Below are positions 1 through 12,800 of a DNA stretch of 64,000 nt, piece after piece (the first letter of the stretch is position 1; every line of letters begins with the position of its first letter). The translations under genes were made by a program, and so were the position numbers. Source of the DNA: Cheiracanthium punctorium (lineage: Eukaryota; Arthropoda; Arachnida; Araneae; Cheiracanthiidae); the NCBI GenBank assembly GCA_038373885.1, contig JAWZYV010013140.1:97439-161438 (forward strand). Reading direction: 5' to 3'. Below the pieces are notes generated by a model. That model ran no database searches. It was given only the letters and a program-made list of their open reading frames with translations, and was not told the DNA's origin.

Positions 1-639
1 ATTAAAAAGCCGTAAAATTCTCCAGAAATTTTCCCTTTACACTCTGTCGTGACGGCATGACGTATTTGTGAGTGGCGATCTGGAGACACTGAACGTGAAC
101 ATTGGTAGATGACTGAAGTGTGTACAGGGCCTCAGTTGGAGAGTGGCAAACGGATCAAGTGTCCTGGGGGGCTGCACAGTGAGGCATTTTTAGCAGCAGA
201 GTACCATTAAAATCAGTCAGATTATTTTTAGAGTCGACATAACTTGTCTGCACGATTTGTCACGGCGAGGCACTTTTCAAATGCGCTTTTTTTTTCTCCT
301 GTGTGTGTGTGTTTTTGTGTGTTGAGTGTGTGCTAGCTTCTAAACAGTACATTCCACTGAGTTCAACTTTGGTATATACATTAAATACTGCCGTTGCACA
401 AACGTTATTGATTTTGGTGTGTATGTGATTTATAGTTTTTTAAATAGGCCTACAAAAATATTTCTCGTATGACGGCCTGTAGAGAGAAATATTTACAAGT
501 GCCAGATAACGCAGGGAAGTGGGGAGGAGAGTAAAATGTTGAAAGTCGCCAAGGTTTGCAAATTTTGATAATTAATCGCTGTGCTTGGTGCCAAAATATA
601 AATTGGCAAACGCGACAGTTTACTACAAAAGAAGAGTAC

Positions 640-1130
640 AATTAGAATATGCTTGGCGAAGATTGTAACATAGTTTTAGTAGGCGATTTTAATATAGATT
701 TCAATTCCGAAGAAGTGTTTTATGGTGCAGGGAAGACAAATACGGTACACTCATAGATTATGATACACTTTCCAAATGGTATTTATAGAATATGGCTGAT
801 GAAGATTGTTAAATAGTCTTAATAGGCGATTTTAATAAAGATTTCAATTCTGAAGATATGTTTTCTGTAACAAGGAAGATAAACACGACATACTCTTGGA
901 TTATGATGTACATTCCAACAGTATTTAAAATGGTGAAGTATTGTTGGAATATGCTTGGAAGATTGTAAAACAGTTTCAGTAGGCGATTTTAAGATAGATT
1001 TTGATTCCAAAGATGTGTTTTATGGAACAAGGAAGAAAAATGCGGCACACTCCTGAAAATTATACACTTTCTAACTCAATGGAATAAGGAAGAAAAATAA
1101 GGACGACGCATGGATTTTGATACGCTTTTA
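640..1130 (+). repeat. Tandem ~150-bp units derived from an endonuclease-like ORF
   Basis: Three or more adjacent units (near 645, 795 and 945, with a partial one to 1130), each carrying GAAGATTGTAA then a segment that reads VGDFNIDFNS in one frame, then a GGAACAAGGAAGA-like stretch. GDFN is the core motif of EEP/AP-type endonucleases found in LINEs and some Helitrons. All units have stops and shifts. Relatives are at 8560-8890 and, inverted, 40690-40870. Confidence 0.5.
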
Positions 1131-3634
1131 ATTTATAGTACTTTAGTGCGTATTTAAAATAGTAAAGTATTTCAATGTTTTTTTTTCTTTACGTGGGCAA
1201 AACTCGATTATGTAAAATTGAGCTATGGCAAGAGCTACATAGGCTAATATGAAGGTAAATAAACGGAGAAACATGACACATCCTCAGTCCAATGCATTCA
1301 ACCATGAAGCAGATAGCCATAGTGTGCTTTGTCAATAACGCAAGAACAATAACATTTCTGCAGTTACGTTTGAACAATGTATTTCTATTTATTACATTGG
1401 TTTTGAAAAGCAAAAATCGCATGAATAACAGTAAATTCTTTCAAAATAAGAATGATTTGCGGAAAACACATTCTGCTCACATGACCTGCCCCTTCGGGAG
1501 CAAGTTAAATAAAACAAGCAAAATAAAATATCAATAAAAGTAAAAATAGATTGATAGGTATTTGTGTTCCTTGCATTTTATATCTTTTTTCTTTTCTTTG
1601 AGATATAAAGGGCAATATTAAAAAAAAAAGGTTTTCGCCTAGAATCCCCGTTTGGGTGCGAATATTTGAAAAACTGAAATTAATTTTCAGTCTGTTTGTG
1701 GGTTAAGGCCGATTGACTGCACGAGGTTCCTAGTCCTATGAGAGGGATGCCCTCCGTGGGAGACTTTCTAAGGGATCCTAGCGCGTGGTTTCGGAGAAAA
1801 CCACGGAAAATTCCGAACCTCTAGGTCGACAGGCGCGACCGGGGTTTTTAGACAATTGTAATTTCTTTAATTTTAAAACAAGAAGGGTATGGATATATTA
1901 TTATTATTATTATTATTTTGAGATATGAAAGGCAAAATGAAAAGAACGTTTTCTTCCCCCCCCCCCGTTCCCCCGTTTTGTGTGCATATCGCTTTTTAAA
2001 TGAAGCCTTCGGCACAAAAGGAATAAACTCTTAAAAATTTCGTACTTGTACCTTCAATGGGTTTAGTTAGGTGTTCATGAGTCAGTCAGTCAGAACATGC
2101 TCATTATGCATAACGATGCAGAAATTGTTTTTTTTATAACAGCTTTTTGATTCATGGATAATTATACACCTGCTTCTATAAGCGATAAAGAAGTCCATTC
2201 CGAAATCTTGTCTCATTTATTTTGATGTTAACGGATAATTTTTAAACTTGGCTCCCACAAGAATGATTTCTTAATCAGACGAGAGCTTATTATTCTTCAC
2301 CTTTTATTTCCACGATACGAAACAAGGTAAAAGGCTTTAATGAGATAGGAAACCACGAGTTCCAAGCAGTTTTCCTGTTCGGCCTATTTCATCATGTACA
2401 AATAGTCGTTTCTCCATTCGTCAAGAAGTCAAGGTGACTTCTCAACTCCACTTTACTTATCGATGGAAAAAATGTTTTCTTGAAAAGTGATCCATCACAA
2501 AGAATCTTTTCAAGAGAATGATCAATGGAGGTTGTCATTTGTTTTGAAAGACAAAAGAGCTTAACCAAATTAATGACAGGAAATATTCAGCAATAGGCAA
2601 TTTTAAAACAATATCCTGTGTTCGGCCGCTTCAGCTAAGGATATTTAGTGTTTTTTAAACTGCGGTGCTTATTCAAACTTCTGATTTTTTCCTGACAAAT
2701 ATGTAAGGAAAGATCTTAGGGATTGCTGGGTCGGACAGTTGTCTAGATTCGCATAATACTTTTTTTAGTTTTGACTACTACAGCCACCAATGTGAAATTA
2801 CAAAATATATATAACTCTTAATTTATTTATTGCTCAACTTTAACCTAAAATTCTAGCAACCTGTATATTTTCCTCTTCAAATGGTAACAGTTCCAAGGAT
2901 GATCCATCTTTTCATGCTTAATGCATATAGTCATTTTGTCATTTTTCTCCCTTTTTGTCTTCATTTTTGCTTTTTAACAGGATAGCCCCCCCCCCTTCCC
3001 CCGTTGTTACACATTTAGCTTTCTTCGTGCTAAGTAACTACAATAAAATCCTGCTGTTTTGTTTTTATTTTGGTAGTAAGTATTCGATTTGTAGGGCCTG
3101 ATGAGCTTAATCGATGCTTACTATCTTTGTTTATTCCAAACATTAATTCACTTTTCAATTGTTCCACATAATCGAATTTCTATTTTGATTTCATATAATA
3201 TTGCTTTTTTAGGATATGTTGTTTAAGTGTAACCGTTTTTACCTAACTCGATACATTCAACTTTCCATGGATAATTAGAATATTGTATCCATTGAGTGGA
3301 TGCTACTTTGATTCGTAAGTTAAGCCTTTTACCATATATATATATATATACATTTTGTGTGTGTGTGACAACGAGCTTTCCACGATGTACAATTCAAAAT
3401 TGCAATCCAGAGCATCTAGAGCAATCCCTGGCTCATTTTGCGTAGGCGCTCAGCTCCTGTATTCTTTTTTCAGAGTGAATTTTTACATATTAGGATAAAA
3501 CCAGAAGAGCTCCTGAATATTACCCTTCGGAGCAAAACCAGTACATTAACTCGAAATTTCCCCATTTCACACACAAACCGATTTGAGCGGGCAGACCAAC
3601 CAGGACTCGTTTCGCCCCGAACTGATCTGGGAGT
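1131..3634. other. No gene seen upstream of the first nested MITE
   Basis: AT-rich sequence with simple repeats (ATT run near 1897, C-runs near 1957 and 2985, TA/TG run near 3337) and the dispersed repeat at 1690-1850. I looked for a signal-peptide exon ending in phase 1 for the Gasp-like gene and found no convincing candidate here, in 1-640, or in 4785-6560. Confidence 0.5.
1690..1850 (+). repeat. Dispersed repeat of unknown class, copy 1
   Basis: Contains GATGCCCTCCGTGGGAGACT, then TTTCTAAGGGATCC, GAGAAAACCACGGAAAATTC and CTAGGTCGACAG. Related copies are at about 54893-55010, 58030-58200 and 59547-59740. Confidence 0.6.
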
Positions 3635-3642
3635 CCCGAGAC

Positions 3643-4205
3643 CAGTGGCGCACCCAGGATTTTAGTTTAGGGGGGGCTGGCTACAAATACTGCTGAACTC
3701 GGCAGGCGCGTAGCCAGGAAAATTTTTCGGGGGGGATATGAACTTATATGTGTATAAATAGACGGAATTTCATCACTAATCCAAAAATTTCGGGAGGGGG
3801 ATATATCCCGATATCCCCCCCCTGGCTACGCCCCTGGAACTCGGTTATAGTGACCTCAATTAAAGTTATAACTCTCTTATAACGTCAAAATATTCTGTGC
3901 CAGTCGACTTGCCCGTAAAACACAACCCCACGAGCAATGTAACTCATTTTAGAATCAAATAATTATATGATCTTTTCAGTGATGTTGTAACCAAGTTTAA
4001 CCGTGTTTCATGCTCTAACTGTAAGTTTTTATTTAAAAACTAACATCTTTGTTTGGTAAAAAGTATTTTAGAAATAATTTGAAGACAATTTTTAAAAAGA
4101 AAACATTTAACTCATTAGTGACAATTTTCAGTACTTTTCGCTTCTAATTTCCCGCTTTTAGGGGGGGCTTCAGCCCCCATAGCCCCCTCCGTGGGTGCGC
4201 CTATG
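3643..4205. mobile_element. hAT-like MITE (GCGCACCCA family), host of a second MITE
   Basis: Ends CAGTGGCGCACCCAGG and, inverted, CATAGGCGCACCCACGG. Perfect 8-bp duplication CCCGAGAC at 3635-3642 and 4206-4213. It contains the 134-bp element 3703-3836. A second copy without that insertion is at 47837-48290. Confidence 0.9.
3703..3836. mobile_element. hAT-like MITE (GGCGTAGCC family) nested in 3643-4205
   Basis: Ends CAGGCGCGTAGCCAGG and, inverted, CAGGGGCGTAGCCAGG. 8-bp duplication GAACTCGG at 3695-3702 and 3837-3844. The empty site is preserved in 47837-48290, which has a single CCGAGTTC at the same place. Confidence 0.92.
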
Positions 4206-4443
4206 CCCGAGACCCACAGATTTTGGGTCTTCTACTGTGCGCCGTTTAGATTTCTTCATACTAATTTTAGACTATTTCATTTCGTTTCACTGTTCAGTGA
4301 AATAATGAAAATAAGTCCGGTACTATTACATGCAAAAAATTCTGAAATATCTTTATTTTAAGATAGTGTACTACCAACTTTCGTATTGCAGCGGTCGCTG
4401 GGTTTACAGTAAGTTGATGAGTATATGAACATGAGCTCTAGAA

Positions 4444-4776
4444 CAGCGGTTCCGAACCGGTGGAGCTAGAACCCCTCTGAGGCGCAGAGCGTTTGAAAGA
4501 GGGCGCAAGAAACATAGACGAAGATCAAGTGATAATGCATGTTTTAAAAAATCATTATTTATTCTTTTCTTACTCAATACGTATGTATTTTCCCTTAAAA
4601 TGTTGATTCATTAATACTCATAATTCATAATTAACACTATTTTGTAGAAAAGACGACTCAATGTTCACTGTTGAAGAATTAAAAGAAAGTGTATATGTTG
4701 CTTTATGCGGAGGGGGACAACATCGTAAGTTAAACTTTATTTGGGGATCACAATGTTAAAAGGTTGGGAACCGCTA
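4444..4776. mobile_element. hAT-like MITE (GGTTCCGAACC family)
   Basis: Inverted ends CAGCGGTTCCGAACC and (opposite strand) TAGCGGTTCCCAACC. Flanks CTCTAGAA (4436-4443) and CTCTAGAG (4777-4784), 7 of 8 identical. Confidence 0.8.
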
Positions 4777-5081
4777 CTCTAGAGAATATTAGGGCTCCGG
4801 TACTTTTGCTAGAAATTAAACCCTGGAACAATCATGTATTGTCCGGACACGAAATTATTTTAAAAATCTTCAATCTGCCTCAAAACAGTAAGTAGGTACA
4901 AGTATGGAATGCGCCACTTGGAAAAAATCCAATGTTCCAAGTTTGGGTATGTGCCACAATTTCGCTACACCTGCCACAAAAAATTTGGCCGAGAATCGTT
5001 TATGTGCTCCTAAGAAATGAAGAGTTCCATTATTTTGTCACTGAACATATCACCAGAATTTGAACAAATTAATAAGGGGAC

Positions 5082-5269
5082 CATGGGCGCCCATAAGGGG
5101 GGTCAAGGTAGGGCACTTGCCCCCCCTCCTAGAGTTTTAGGTTATGTCTCATGATGTACACAAATGGCAAAAACAGAACTAAATTTGTTAAAAGTTTGAA
5201 ATTTGCCCCCCTCTAGAAAATTTTTTTGGAGTTTGCTGCCCCCTAGAAAAATTCCTATGTTCGCCCATG
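5082..5269. mobile_element. hAT-like MITE (CATGGGCG ends)
   Basis: Ends CATGGGCGCCCATAAGG and, inverted, CATGGGCGAACATAGG. Flanks AAGGGGAC and TATGGGAC match at 6 of 8 positions. Interior is rich in C and G runs, as in the other MITEs here. Confidence 0.6.
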
Positions 5270-5924
5270 TATGGGACTATCCTAAGGTACTCCCTTTCCA
5301 ATAAAAAAAGAATAACATGAGTTAAAACAAAACACACTAGTTAATATTCCCTTTGACGAGCAGTGAGGTCAGGCAATTTTTCGCTGAAAATACAAGATAT
5401 CGCCAAGCTGGATTCAGTTATAGAGACTTATTTTTTGGCAGCAAAGCCGCCAAAAATAACCAACATACATCTACAACTGCCTCCTCGGGAAGTTTTGTAA
5501 ACAATAAATTAATTAAAACTTTGTAAAATAACACATATATCATAATATTTACTTATCTTCCGTCCACACTTTTGGGTTGAAAAATGTCCTCCCTTCACCA
5601 GTCGAGAAAATGTTTTACCGACTGTCAAAGCAAAAGAATTCTCATTCTTTTTTTTTTTTTTCTTTCTTCGATAGTATGATAAAAACTGTGTGTAGAGGTT
5701 GATCTAGAAGTACGAGCGTTGTGTCTGCTGATTATTGATGGGAAATGAAGGTCGTAATATACTCTCTTTTCACTACCTTTATTAACAATTAAGGTGAAAT
5801 AGTGGGAGAGACACGTCCCTTCACCCCCATCGCTTGCGAAACCCTATTACGGAATGGACCCCCCCCCCAGGTCTCGGCTGTGAGCTGTGATAGGGGCAAA
5901 ATCATTTTGTTTTTTCAACCGTGG

Positions 5925-6096
5925 CAGGGGCGTAGCCAGAAATTTTTCATGGGGGGGGGGTTACGACTACTGCAACTCACATATATGCATAGATGTGTGT
6001 GATAAAGGAGTCAAGAATATACATTTTGTATGGAAAAAATTCCTCATGGGGGGGGGGGTTATGACCCCCTAACCCCCCCCCGTGGATACGCCCCTG
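5925..6096. mobile_element. hAT-like MITE (GGCGTAGCC family)
   Basis: CAGGGGCGTAGCCAG at the left and CGTGGATACGCCCCTG at the right. Perfect 8-bp duplication AACCGTGG at 5917-5924 and 6097-6104. Interior carries two G-runs. It lies about 460 bp upstream of the first visible Gasp exon. Confidence 0.92.
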
Positions 6097-6560
6097 AACC
6101 GTGGAATACATTTTTTCCTCGATTTCCTGAGCAGTGGTCAAATACTTAATAGTATATTCCCTGAACGGTTTACGTGCGGTAAGCATGGTTAAGCAGCCAA
6201 ATGGAGTGGTACAACAAGTTAATGAAGTTTTACTGGTCAGTGTTAGAACACCCGCCATACAGCTGCGATCTTTCACTGCATGACCTTCACAAATTTTTAT
6301 TTCAAAAATGAAAATTAGTTATTGAAAGTTTGCCGTTGGATGTTGTTTAAAACTGGTTTCAATCCCATCCAAAACAATTTCTACGAACGGCACTGGTTCA
6401 ACACTTTGTGAAATAGTGTTACACCTTGTCCAAGTTACAGTGTTACCAGTGAGATACAAATGCAATTTTAGTGCTTAAACAATCCATGGCATTTCATTCA
6501 CTTTTCTTTTGATCCCCCTTATTTAATATTCTGCGAATCAAAAGTTCGTCCTTCTTGCAG

Positions 6561-6839
6561 GTGACTCCCAGCGAAAACCATTCCAGAGAGTGTCACCCCA
6601 GAATGTGTCACCTCAAAGAGTGTCGCCCCAAAGAGTGTCATCCCAGCGCCCCTCATGCGGTCAGGAGAAGTTATACTTTGCCCACGTGCGGAACTGCGAC
6701 ATGTACTATCAGTGCGAGAACGGGACTTTGAGGGAGGGCATCTGCCCGGACGGACTGGTCTTCGATGACAAACAGCCGCCAGATACCCTTCGCTGCGATC
6801 TGCCCTTTGACATAGACTGCAGCCAGAGGAGCGGACTAC
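6561..6839 (+). CDS. Gasp: Gasp-like exon with VSPQR repeat and CBM14 domain 1
   Basis: Begins after the acceptor tccttcttgcag and ends at donor c|gtaagt; the first two bases complete a codon from a missing upstream exon. It encodes a short hydrophilic stretch with four tandem five-residue units (VSPQN, VSPQR, VSPQR, VSSQR; 6590-6649). The first CBM14 domain follows, from the Cys after RPS to the Cys in DIDC, with the aromatic DMYYQC core typical of peritrophin-A. The last base is the first base of a Gln codon completed by the next exon. Confidence 0.88.
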
Positions 6840-9800
6840 GTAAGTTCTTCACCTGATTTGCAATGCACTTCAAAAAGCTCCATGCTGAAAATCATGGCGG
6901 TTCCATAAACTTATTTTTTTCTTTAAATGACTAATAAATAATATCTAAATACAGTTTGTCCTAAATGCATTGGAGCATGAGGTTGGGGGGGGGGGGGTTC
7001 TTTCTTTTATCTATTTTTTTCTTTTTAATAGCAAAAAAATCTCATGTTCGAAACGTCACAAATATATAGGGTAAAAAGAAATAACGTAATGATCTAATGT
7101 GACTTTAATAATGAAAACCTAAAAACTTTTGCACAGACAAATACTTTATTTACTATCAACAATCTATATATTATTTTGAAACATGTTTTTCTTTCGACAA
7201 CCGAATTGAGAGAACGGTTGGGTGTAAAAACTCGGTTGAGGTGTCTGAAGAAAGGTCTCGGCCCGTAGATGTGCCATCAAAAGAGAAAATCAGAAAAATT
7301 CGAACGGTTTAGGCTTGGCGGAACGGCAAGGGTGCAAATTTTCGCCTTAAAAATAACATTGTGGTTTATTAACGCAGACGATTGCCTTAGCTCCGCAAGG
7401 TTTGATTTATTTGGAAAAATATTTGTTAGAAATTGCATCCGTTTGTAAATGTTGTGTGGCAAATGTGGCAACAGTGTGTAGTGATAATAAATGTGTCGTT
7501 CTAAATTCTGATTAGAATAAGAGCGATTTAAAAAAAAAAATGAAAACCGACTTCGAATTACTTCACCATAAATAAAAATTAATCGCATTCTAAATTAAAA
7601 GGCTTTGGCCAGTTTCTCACGAAGTATAGCAGATATTGCCAAATTGAGTTCAGTCTTGGAGACTTATTTTTTGACGACAAACTTGGCGATAACTCTCCAA
7701 AACTGGTAATATTTCGCCATAGAAATAACATTGTGGTTTATTAAAACTCATTGTTGGCAGCTAAAAACGCCTTCTTTATTTTGACGCTTTATCGCTTATC
7801 TGTTAATCTGGAACGTGTTTTTACTGTATCCACTAATTTAGAGAACGGCTAGGTGTAAGAGAATTTTTAAGTGTCTAAAAAAGGCCTTAGCCTGTAGACG
7901 TGTGATCAAAAGAGAAAAAGTCGAACTGATCAAACATGGCGGAACAGCAAATGTGCAATTTTTCGTCATAGAAATAACATTGTGGTTTATTAAATAATCT
8001 GGAAATCATAAAAGCTTTCTTTATTTTGGCGCTTTATTGCTTATTTCCTTAATATTTTCTATATATTAATTTGAAACATGTTTTTCCGGTATCCACTAAA
8101 TTGAAAGAACAGCTATGTGTAAAAATTTGGTTGAGAGGTCTAAAAAAAGGTCTTGGTCCGTAGATGTGTCACATCTAAAGAGAAAAATTTTTTAAAGTCG
8201 GAGGGATCAGGCGTAGCGGAACTTCAAATGTGCAATTTTTCGCCATAGAAATAACATTGTGGTTTATTAAATGCATTTTGCTGTCATATAAAGCCTTCTT
8301 TATTTTAGCGCTTTATCGCTTATTAGCACTAGGGTGCTATTTCGTTCCCGCCCAGACTTTGTCTACTCGTTTCTGTCGATATGATTTGTATACAGGTTTT
8401 GTAGAGATGAACTGTCACGGTGGAAATCTTTTGAAATGTGTTTGCCACATAACGCGGAAGGGGAGGGGGGGGGGGGGAGAATAAGTCTGACAAGGTTTGC
8501 GATTTTTGATAATTGATCGCTAAGTTTGCGGGGAAAAAAACTTAAAAACCGAACCCTGCCTTTCGATGATTGTAAAATAGCTTTAGTAGGCAAATTTAAT
8601 ATAGATATTAATTCCAACGATGTGTTTTATGCAACGAGAAAGACAAATATAGCACACTCATGGATTATGATGCTCATTCCGAACAGTATTTAAAATGGTG
8701 AAGTATAGTTGGAATATGCTTGGCGAAGATTGTAAAACAGTTTTAGCAGCTACAGATTTCGATTCCAAAGAAGTGTTTTGTGGAACAAGAAAAAAAAAAT
8801 ACGGCACGGCCATGAATAATGATACACTTTTCAATTTAATGAAACAAGGAAGAAAAATAGGGACGGCGCATGGATTATGATACGCTTTTAATATACAGCA
8901 CTTTAGTGAGTATTTAAAATGTGAAAGTGTTTCTGATTTTTTTCAAACTTTTCTCCATACAAATACATTGTGGTTTGTTAACGACATTGACAGCAGTTAT
9001 AAACTCCTTCTTTAGTTAGCGATTTATCTTTTATTTCTTTAATTTTTCAGTTTTCTGTCTGATACTGGATCTTTACCATCGAGGGTAGCTTGAGAAAAGG
9101 CAAATAAAGCAGGGAGCGCGCGATCGCCATTTGGCGGATTAGATTTTTTTGTCTCTTGCAGAATTCCGAAAATTTTCACTATTTTCGCTTCATACTTTTG
9201 GCGTTTACCTTTCTGCGCCCGTATTTTCTCATGGAATGTTGTATGTCACTGTTTCAATGGTTAGATCAAAGAATGCTGTGGCAGTCAAGATCATTTAAGA
9301 GAATTCACCTGTTCGTTTCGTGGTCGATAACTTTACCCAAAATATCGTCTTCAACGAAATGCTCAATTAGAATTTGTAACTGTATTTGCTCATTCGTCAT
9401 TTAATATCTACTCTTTTTTTTTACTTAATAAAGATAAATAAAAACAAATTTAAAAGATTTTAATCATTTCATCGTCATTGTACAGTTGGTAAGAACTGGC
9501 GTGAAACATTTTGTTTACTTTCTGTCACAAGTCATGTTCCGTCCGCGTCGCTCTTTGATTTTTCCTGTTTTAGTTTTGTTCAAGACCTTGGTGACATTCT
9601 TGATCGTTCCCATTTATTTTTGAATATTACAGTCAATAAAGTGACCGTCGAATTCGACGGGTTCCAGCTAGTGTATCTCTCTATTCCAAAAAAAAGTAAG
9701 GGCCGCTGTCGTCGACGCTGTCAAAAGCTTGTTCGCCTATCTTCTCCTAAACCGTGGGGATTTGAATTTCGACTAAGGTGCCCACAGATTCGAAAAATTC

Positions 9801-12800
9801 CGAGGAACCTGCTAAGCTGACTTAAATTTCGAAAATCGAATTATTTTAGAAGATATTAATAAAAAACTAAAAAAATAAACATAATGGTTGCCAGATTTGG
9901 CATAAAATCATTCATTTCTTTGCAACAAAGCGTTTCCAAGTATCTAGCATCGCGTGAAATTTCCAAACATGGGTTAGAATTACGCCTATTTTACGCCAAA
10001 ATAAAAACTATATGAAATAAGTAACTCAAAATGTGTTACACAAAGTTGACAATTTTCAAATAGTAAGCTCGCTTAGACAACAGGAGTTTACAATGAGCGA
10101 TTATTCGTTTTTCCAAAACAGAATAACTAATATCTTGAAAATGAAAAATAATTAAAATGCAGATTATTTTAAAGCCGGTTCGGTCCAGCTGGATTATTTG
10201 CTACCAGTAGAAATATTTGGCGGCGTTAACTATGCCATTATAGCAGTTATAGTACACTTTGGATATTTGCTAGCGCGACGAGATGGTATAATTCGTAGTG
10301 CTAAGTACGCCAATCTGCAAACGATTATGTAAATGAAAATATGGATAACGGTTTTCCGGTAACCTTAAATGAATAGTCATTATAGGTTGTGAGCATGTGT
10401 AAATCGCCAAATAATGAAAAGTCGCCATGGGTCGCAAACTATCCTATCTGTTCCGTAGCTTTTATTAACTTTACATGTACGCAAGTCGTCAAATAATGAA
10501 AAATCGCAATGGGTGGCAAATTCGCAAGGTGTCCAATAGGTTTTACATTATTAAAAATACAGCTGAAACAGATTTTCTGATTTTATTACGCTTTAGCGCC
10601 TAATTAATATAACTTTTGAATGACAACATTAAATATCATTGTGTTTCAGAGGAGTGCAAATAATTTTTCCAGCGATTATAAGCGGAGTCCGCACTCCAGG
10701 TGGAGTATAGCTCAGGCCCCGTACAACACGGATTCCCAGAACAAAATATCTTCCGTGTTATGAGGGGGAGGGGGTCTACTGTAGTGTGAAGTTTAAATTT
10801 TTATGTACCAATGAACATGCAAGAACCAAGCGATGTGTAGCTTAGCTCAGTAACATTCTATCTGATCCAATCTTCGGGTTTTGTCTGTTGAAATTATGTC
10901 TTTTTTACGAATAAGCCTTTTTAGGGGCCGAATGCCTCATCCGAAAAGCGAGCGTAGCGAGTCTGGGGACCTTGGCCCCTAGTAAGGGAAATAAAAAATC
11001 ACGTTTCCTCAAGTGTAACTATTCTGCTTTGATGCAGAGACGCAAATTTTAGGTGAAATCTTCAGTGATTTGCAGCAATTTGACCCGAATGATTCGCTTC
11101 CACACCCGAATGAAGAAACACTTCAGACCTTCCAAACTTTTGTGAGGCTTTGCACAAGCCCTCTGCTTTAAAACTGACCACAAACTGTAATCCAAGAGGT
11201 TGAGGTCATATGAGTATGGAGGCCATTCTTGAGTCAACATGAAGTCTTGAAAATTTGCCGACACCTGTCGTGTGTGGATTTCGCTCCATGGGGAGAGCGA
11301 GAAATTTTATTGAAATACCCAAATCGTTTTTAAGTATGTCTGAGCCCAGGGAAGTACACATCCTCAAGAATCTGTTTTTCGTACACATCTTTATTGATTT
11401 TGAATCCATAATCAATGAAAATGGGAGGAGTTTTGTTTGTTATACAAATCCTTGCCTACACCATGACAGATTTGATATTTTGACGTATTTCACCATGGAA
11501 GATTTGCCTGGCGAAATTCCGATCATTCTGACGACCGAACGATTGTTTAACCGGAAACAGCTTTTCATCAGCAAACAGAATCCCTTCCCATTGTGGAGTT
11601 GCAGCTAACTTCAGCAGCTTCCTGAATCTTTCGAGTTGTACTCGTTTGCTTTGGGTGGGGTATTGTGCTTGTTTAAACTTGTAAGTGTAAGGATGAATTT
11701 TTAGATCTAGACAATAAGTCGAACCGATTCACGAGCAATTCCTAATTGCCTAGCTTTTTCTCATTGACAAATGAGGATTTCGGGATACTCGTTTTTTGAT
11801 CAATTGTCGGTTTCTGGAAGTGTTGACAGCCCTTTTTCTGAATCTTCCCTACTGGTCTCCTTAACCCTTTAACGCGCAGTGTTCCCGCTCTGGGAACACT
11901 AAACTCTGACGTTTTGACTGTTGCCAGTCACGAAGAATAGATTTGATTTCTATAAAAATAGTTGCGGGTGACATAGATCCACGAGAATCCTTTACTTTTT
12001 AGCACGTCATTTCCCGTAAAAAAATTGTCACGATTATTTTTAACAGCACTGACATCTGCTGAAAAATGGAAGTATGCGAGAACAGCTGAATAGATTGCCC
12101 AATGCTGAAAAAAGGGCAGCCGTTGCCATCGCACGAATTAACTACCAGCAAGATGACGGATGATCGAAACGTTCATCGCGTGCCACAAATCTAGAGACCC
12201 TTTTTGACGCAGCTGGCTGTGCGGCACAGCGAATTTTTTCGTGTTAAGCCGTTTTTATTAGTGTTTACAGAAAAGAAATGTATGAAATTAAATCGGATAC
12301 TGTTGGGACTCCAATATTATTTTGTACTCACCAATTTTCCATGTTAATTTTTTTCGTATTAAACGTGTTTCACTGAAAATGAAGTTCAGTTACTAACGGC
12401 TTTCTAATCATGAAAGAAGGGAAGAGGGGACGTGTGTTTTACGTAAGTCGAAGTCTTTCGTTTTCTTACGTATCTGTACTTTAAGTAATGTAAACGATCA
12501 GAAAAGATTATAATAAAAATTTATAATACCTTTTTCTGCATACAACCTACAACCATTTACAGTGGTCGACGAATAAGAAACTAAATCCGAAAAAATTGAC
12601 GTCGAAAGGATAATCGACATTTACTTGAAAGAAAGACAAAGCCCTTTTTTCTCCGGAGAAAGCAGCAATCTCCGGATCGCCATCAAAAAGGAGAAGGGAT
12701 CTTGTTTCTTCTTCCGATTCTTTTAAAAATCAAAGCTTACATGCATACTTTGACTGAATTTCTGTAATATTTACGGGCTTCTCGAAAAACCGGGATGTTT

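Noticed and set aside
5802..6276. Overlapping short ORFs around G- and C-runs
   Set aside because: Produced by the MITE 5925-6096 and its homopolymer runs.
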